From NCBI GenBank assembly GCA_963070105.1, contig OY718807.1:868001-932000 (forward strand): DNA of 64,000 bases. The letters are read 5' to 3'. The position numbers were made by a program, and so were the translations under genes. The first letter of the stretch is position 1; each line of letters opens with the position of its first letter. This document shows positions 58,838 through 64,000 of the stretch, one piece after another. Origin of the DNA: Litomosoides sigmodontis. Its lineage: Eukaryota; Nematoda; Chromadorea; Rhabditida; Onchocercidae. The notes beneath the pieces were generated by a model. The model was not told the origin of the DNA. It searched no databases and saw nothing but the letters and a program-made list of their open reading frames with translations.

Positions 58838-60593
58838 CCGAAAGGATTTGCAGAGTGAAAAACGTTTAACCTAAGAAATCAGTTAGATGAAAAATTTTTA
58901 TAAAGGATAGAGGGTTAACGAGCATTTTGTGACTTTTCGAATTAGAAAAAAATCGCCCACAAATTAAGAAAGCAATGCTGGAAGTGAGAATGAGTTGCTT
59001 GTAACAACGAGTATTTCCTTGTAATGAGGAAAAAAACGAAGTTATTAATTTATTTATTCACAAGACATTTAGCAGAAGTATCTCATTTCACACAATGCAA
59101 ATGACAGTAATTTGTTTTCCTCCAAAAGAGGAAGATGGTAGGCGAAAAGATACACTTCTGAATTTATTTCTCTTTTATTTTTGGTCAAATTTTGCTAGCA
59201 GTAATTCATGTGAACTTTTAAATCGCTGAAAAAGTGAGGAAAAACTTGAAAGGAAGGAAGAGTAATTTTGAAATAAGTTGCAAGGAATGGAAAAGAAAAC
59301 GAAATTACCAATTCTGAGCGATGAAACAAAATAACACCAAACAAACTTTTGTTATTTATTCGTTTTTTTCTCTTCCCTACAATTAATTTCCAATTAGAAG
59401 AGAGAGAGAACAATAATCGCTTATTAGTTTAAATGATTCCATCCCTGCATTGAAGAATTGGTGATAGCTAAAATGGCCACCGTTTGGTTGCGCTATTTGC
59501 GTGATGAGGTAGCTGTTCGCACTCACACTTTCCAATTTCACAAAACATTGAAATGGAAAAACATTTCTATATTTCTCTTACTGCAAGCGGAAACATCGGA
59601 TGATTGAGGTGCAGGAATTTTACTTTAGGATTATCGCAAATTTAATTTTTAATCATAATTTTTCTTTTTACAAAAAAAAATGTCAAATATTAATTAGGAC
59701 AAACAGAAAAGTTAAATTGCATCATTAATGCTACGTAAGCATTTGTATCATACCATACTGCAATATCCATTAATCAGTAGTCGTATTTCTCCCACGCTAT
59801 GAGCCGTGATAACAACAGGTCAATCACCAATAGCACTGTCATCAGTTGTCGCGGAAGCGCTGTTGCCGTGACCACCATCACCTGCATCATCTTCGTCCAC
59901 ACCTTTTTCATCCGGAAGATTGTCGTCGATTGTCGTCAGTTGCTTATCGCTTTCATCCATCGGTACATTTTCCGGTTTGGTGCTCGGCAACGATCTAAAA
60001 CCAAAGAGCGATCCGAAACAAAACCAAATTCCAACAAAAAAACCCGTCATTTCCACATTATTTTCATTTACGACGTACTTGGTCTAATTTTTCCGCAATT
60101 TAATTTTCTAAAAATTTTTCAAAACAACAAAATTGCGAACACAACGCGATCGTTGTTCTCAGCTGAAATCCTTAGCTACTAGGTATATAATAATCAATTA
60201 GGTTGAAAGTTGTAGTTGTAATATTTTACCATAAATTTGCAAATATAGGTATTAAATTTTGAAATTACTTCAATAATTTGAACTCAATAAGCCAAATTTA
60301 CTTCCTTTAAATTAAAAATTTTGTAAATGCCATTTTTATAGGTTTTTCAAGACTTCAAAGCAAAAAAGACGTAAAAGAAAGTCCATCATTCTAAATCTAA
60401 TTGAAAATGTATTCGAAATTCAAGAATTAATCACAGAATAAAACTTAGAAAGTAAGCAAAAAAGAAAGAATGGCAAAAAGTGCTACGAATAATTAATTGC
60501 GCAATAAAATGAATAGGAACTATGATGATTTAAAAAACAGTGAGGATCGACTAAAATTGGGGTTCGAAATCCGGTCAGTTACAGGATCCGTTA
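58838..60593. other. Intergenic or GPCR tail region
   Basis: A minus-strand frame at 59820-60006 after a TTTTAG acceptor reads SLPSTKPENVPMDESDKQL and an acidic tail to TAG. It could be an alternative C-terminal exon of the GPCR, but its phase does not fit the TM7 exon directly. A short plus-strand ORF from 59473 (MATVWLRYLRDEVAV) is not supported. Confidence 0.35.
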
Positions 60594-63500
60594 TCAAGTT
60601 AGTTTTCGATCATTTCTCGTCACAGTTCGTAGTTCGTCCGCTAAAGTATTTGATGATGTTGCTGCTCGGAGCGCTTTAGTTAGGTGCAGACTTAAAACTA
60701 ATTTTCTCAGTAGAAATTTGACGAATCTTCACCAAAGAAAGCTTTCTCTTTGGACATCATCAAACACTCGTCAAATGGGAGTAAATGCTTTGTCAACAAA
60801 AAAAAAGTTTTTTAAGACAGTAAACTTCAGAAAAATAATATTAAAAATTGACAAACAAAAAGTATTTACAGTAACTCCTCGCGCTTTTATTTAATTGGAA
60901 AGGTTAGAAGAATTAGACGTTTGAAAAGGAAGCGCAATCGTACAGACGCATTTCAAGTGATTTCATGAGGAACGGCTAAACAGGTAAATGGAGCAATATA
61001 AGAGTACCGAAGACTGAAGAAGAAAGTACAACCTGCCTTGGTCATTGTGGATAAGTAAAACTGAAAATATTGAGAGAGAGAAGGAGAGAGAGAGAGAAGA
61101 GAAGATAAAAGAGCATAAAATTGAATGTAACATAGAATGAAACATTTAATGAAATATAATGTGAGGAAGCTTTTTTCCCAAAAAAGGACGCTAAGCAATT
61201 AAGAAATGTCAAATTATTTTATTAGAACATTGAAAGTTTCGAAATTGCTTGGTCTAAAAAAACAAGGAAAACGGAATGGAAAGAGAAAACATATGTTTTT
61301 ATCAGAATTTTATGTTTTGTTTGCATTTAAAGAGAGAGGAGTAATTAAACTCAATTAGCATAATTGTTGCATAGTAAAACTAGCATTGAAATCTTTCACT
61401 TGGCAAATTCAAAATACCACTTATTTGAGCCTTCAGCAGAAAATTTTATCAATCTACTTAAATTGCACTGAAGAAAGCAGTATAACCAATATTTTAATTA
61501 ATTAATTAAAGGACCACGAGGAAGGCCTTCATGAAATTTCTAATAAAAATACCTTAAAAAGGTGCTAGAACCATTGGATGGCTTACAATCATATGCTGAA
61601 AAGCAGCTATTTCTTGCATAATGCGATACTGAATTCGTTGTTTGACCTAAAACAATCTTTTCGTTTTTCTTTAATTTAACGCCAATGTAAATGAGTATGT
61701 AAATACTTATTTAATTATTTATATCTATTATTTATATCATCAAATGCAAATGTTACTAGTCACACTGCCATTATAAAAACGATAGCAATAACAATGATAA
61801 TAACAGTGAGAGTGATAACGATAATAACCACAGTAGCAACATTCACTGCTATTTCGTAAATTTTCGAAATAAAAAGAATGAAAACGCTCGCCTAACTTAC
61901 GAAACGGCTTCTTCAGCTGCTTAGAGCGAAACATATTAAGGCAAATTAGGCGAATATTTGGATTTATTAAGCAGTAAAAATAGAAATTAAGCGCAAATTT
62001 CGTAAATTCCATTACATTAATGATAGCTCTAATTATCTGAAATTTACCACAGTTAACTGCAAAATGAATTAAAAGCTGACTTGCGATAGTTCAAAATTAA
62101 CTCGTTTTTTTTATTTCTCTCTCAAAATTAAACATTCATTTCACTTTTGCAGCAATTCTGTCACATTTTTACGTGAAAATTGGTAACTGTAATATTGTAA
62201 CGATGCTATTAGATGACGTGACTGTTGGGAAATATGATGGCTTGAGTAATTGAAGTAGCTCACCTGAAACGGTACATTGAAGGATCGTTTATCGGAAACA
62301 AAAATCGTAAGAGGAGCGGCCGGAATTGTACAAATGAAAAATATAATTACTATCGAAAATAACAGTGTGAACAACTGCTTTTCCTCCTAAAAGTTTTTCC
62401 ATCTCACTTTTTCCTTTTGTGCTAAATGTGACTTGAAAAATTTTTTCTGTTTTGTATCACATAAAACGTTTAAATTAGCAGTGACGAACACGTAAAACGT
62501 TTAAGCTTTCAATTACAAACGCACAAAGCTCTAGCTCCGCTAATGTAGAAAAAAATTTTTGTGAAAATGGATAAACGAAAGAAGTAATTAAATTTTTCTG
62601 AAATGGTATATTTTAATTTTTCAAAATATTTTCTAATTAAATGCATCAAAACGTGTTATTGCACAATTCATATTCGCTTAACTTACTTATTAGCACAAGT
62701 AATTTGAATCAATATGTGTGAATTAGGATAAATTCAATTTTACGACTAACTTGTTCACTTTTCATTGAAATGTTTTGCTGATTGGAAGCAAGTCGTTGGA
62801 AGCGCTCCTTTTTAGTATTTCGGTAAGTAATTAAAATTTTCGAGTTGAAATAAGCAACGAGGACAAATGGTAGCAAGCGACTTATTGTTTCTCGGCACCA
62901 CTCATACACCTTATACCACGTTTCAATTTTCCGATCGCATACAACAAAGCGACAGGAAGTAATTCCAGGCGGTAACTGTAAGTCACACAATTATTCCATT
63001 ACAATTCCACTTCAATCTTTCATTCCAATAATTTACACTTGTTCTCAAATATTTCAAATCGTGCTAAAATTTAAAACTTTCGAAAGGCCACGAATTGCCA
63101 AACACTAGAAACACTATCTGGAGTGGATTTCGAAATCTTCCATTTATATTTCAATTTGAGTAGTAAAATAAAAATTCTCCACCAACTTCGTAGAGAACTT
63201 TTTTTACAGCCCACGGAGCGTAAATACAGAAATTCATCACGTAAGATATGATAACTAACAATAGGCACACTTTCCGCGTCCTAAAAAACTCAAGAAAAAA
63301 GTAATTGTAAATAACAATTAATAAATTTTAAGAATATTTCCGTCTTATTATGGTATTCGAATAACAATCAAATATTACGTAACAAATAAAAGTTATTGTG
63401 TTTTATGAATTATTCGTGTTAGTTGGAATAACGAACTTTTTCCTTCTATTATTTAATTTAGAACTGCAAAAATTAACAGTTCAGCTGAAATTTGAATATT

Positions 63501-63633
63501 TTAATTTGACTATTTTCACTGAATGAATGAGGCACCTGAGAGAACGATGATGAAACGGATGGCAAACGGCCATGAACTGCGTCATCGTTAGGAACACCAC
63601 AATCCACACGCTTGCACCCATAAAGGCGTTCAC
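60594..63633 (-). CDS. Rhodopsin-like (peptide-type) G protein-coupled receptor, 5' end missing
   Basis: Seven-transmembrane receptor, probably for a neuropeptide. Exons in phase: 63536-63633 (end of TM3, ASVWIVVFLTMTQFMAVCHPFHHRSL), 63187-63280 (TM4, KVCLLLVIISYVMNFCIYAPW), 62751-62975 (extracellular loop with SCRFVVC, TM5 RLLPFVLVAYFNSKILITY and the basic loop RNTKKERFQRL), 62264-62386 (TM6, LFTLLFSIVIIFFICTIP), 61901-62036 (TM7, FALNFYFYCLINPNIRLI). A possible tail exon is 60594-60673 (LRAATSSNTLADELRTVT, then TGA). TM1, TM2 and the signal region were not found before position 64000, so the gene runs off or has a long intron there. The DRY position reads TQF and NPxxY reads NPNIR. The W-YEW-RET pattern before TM5 is typical of nematode neuropeptide receptors; the ligand is unknown. 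Confidence 0.85.
61069..61105. repeat. GA-rich simple repeat
   Basis: Run of GA dinucleotides in a GPCR intron; it causes a spurious Ser/Leu-rich open frame on the minus strand. Confidence 0.8.
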
Positions 63634-64000
63634 CTGTTAACATTTACCGATTTCGAATATCCTGTTTCCGGAATGAATGCAAAACTTTTAGAAATGCAAT
63701 TGCTCTTTCTTGGCGACGCCAGCAGTTGTAAATTTTGATTAGTTCGATGAAAGCGAAATAATTGAGAAATTAAAATTGATTAATTGCTTTCATTCTCTTT
63801 CTATTAAAAATTGTTAAAAAATATTTTATGAGAAATGGATGTTTATTTGTTGAGTGGTATAACATGGACTGCAACAAGTGATATAATTCATGTACGTAAA
63901 ACGTCTTTTTGTACGTCTTTTTTTGTCTCCAATAGTTGAAAATTTTGGGGATACTTTTTAAGAGCAAGAAAAAGCAACTTAAAAAATTAATATTAAATTG
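63634..64000. other. Presumed GPCR intron at the window end
   Basis: Upstream of the TM3 exon; no TM1 or TM2 exon recognised on the minus strand. A short open stretch near 63665-63720 (CWRRQERAIAFLKVL) lacks convincing borders. Confidence 0.4.

Noticed and set aside
60540..60580. GGTTCGAAATCC as a tRNA B box
   Set aside because: No A box, acceptor stem or anticodon arm can be built around it; likely chance.
60953..61198. Ser/Leu/Phe-rich minus-strand frames
   Set aside because: Translation of a GA-rich simple repeat inside a GPCR intron.

Overview
The window reads as a piece of a nematode nuclear genome, most likely a filarial or other spirurid parasite. The evidence is the AT-rich sequence, the many small exons bounded by TTTCAG-type acceptors and GTAAGT/GTTTGT-type donors, candidate spliced-leader acceptors a few bases ahead of several start codons, and a gene set with clear nematode or animal counterparts (orcokinin-type neuropeptide precursor, survivin/BIR-1, TBC-11, ATF-6, LIN-5/NuMA, NAA50, an ADAMTS protease and a peptide-type GPCR). 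The species is an inference; no rRNA, tRNA or mitochondrial marker is present. Exon models were built by hand from splice signals, reading-frame phase and recalled family hallmarks, without alignment software.

Layout. 1-4.6 kb: no gene seen, but CRE-like bZIP half-sites lie upstream of the first gene. 4.6-5.5 kb (+): orcokinin-type (nlp-14/nlp-15) precursor with seven tandem 15-residue peptides. 7.2-12.2 kb (-): ADAMTS metalloprotease with catalytic, disintegrin-like, thrombospondin and Cys-rich parts; both ends unresolved. 14.6-15.9 kb (+): a small two-exon gene of about 101 codons with no recognised family. 15.9-17.6 kb (-): NAA50. 18.3-28.7 kb (-): a large many-exon coiled-coil and low-complexity protein, possibly CEP350-like. 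30.2-31.3 kb (+): survivin. 33.8-43.6 kb (+): a 23-exon RabGAP1/TBC-11 gene of 999 aa with a GC-AG intron and a candidate alternative last exon. 46.1-52.2 kb (-): ATF-6. 52.6-57.3 kb (+): LIN-5/NuMA, head to head with atf-6. About 58.0-58.8 kb (+): a possible tiny two-exon gene. 60.6-63.6 kb and beyond (-): GPCR whose 5' exons lie outside the recognised part.

The neighbours do not form one pathway. Two loci (bir-1, lin-5) act in mitosis (chromosomal passenger complex; cortical dynein anchoring and spindle positioning), and the large coiled-coil gene might be centrosomal if the weak CEP350 resemblance is right. ATF-6 is an ER-stress sensor, TBC-11 controls Rab trafficking, and the neuropeptide and GPCR belong to neuronal signalling. 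The points most worth a second look are the alternating orcokinin repeats, the hidden small gene at 14.6 kb, the non-canonical splice structures in tbc-11, and the fast-evolving large coiled-coil gene.
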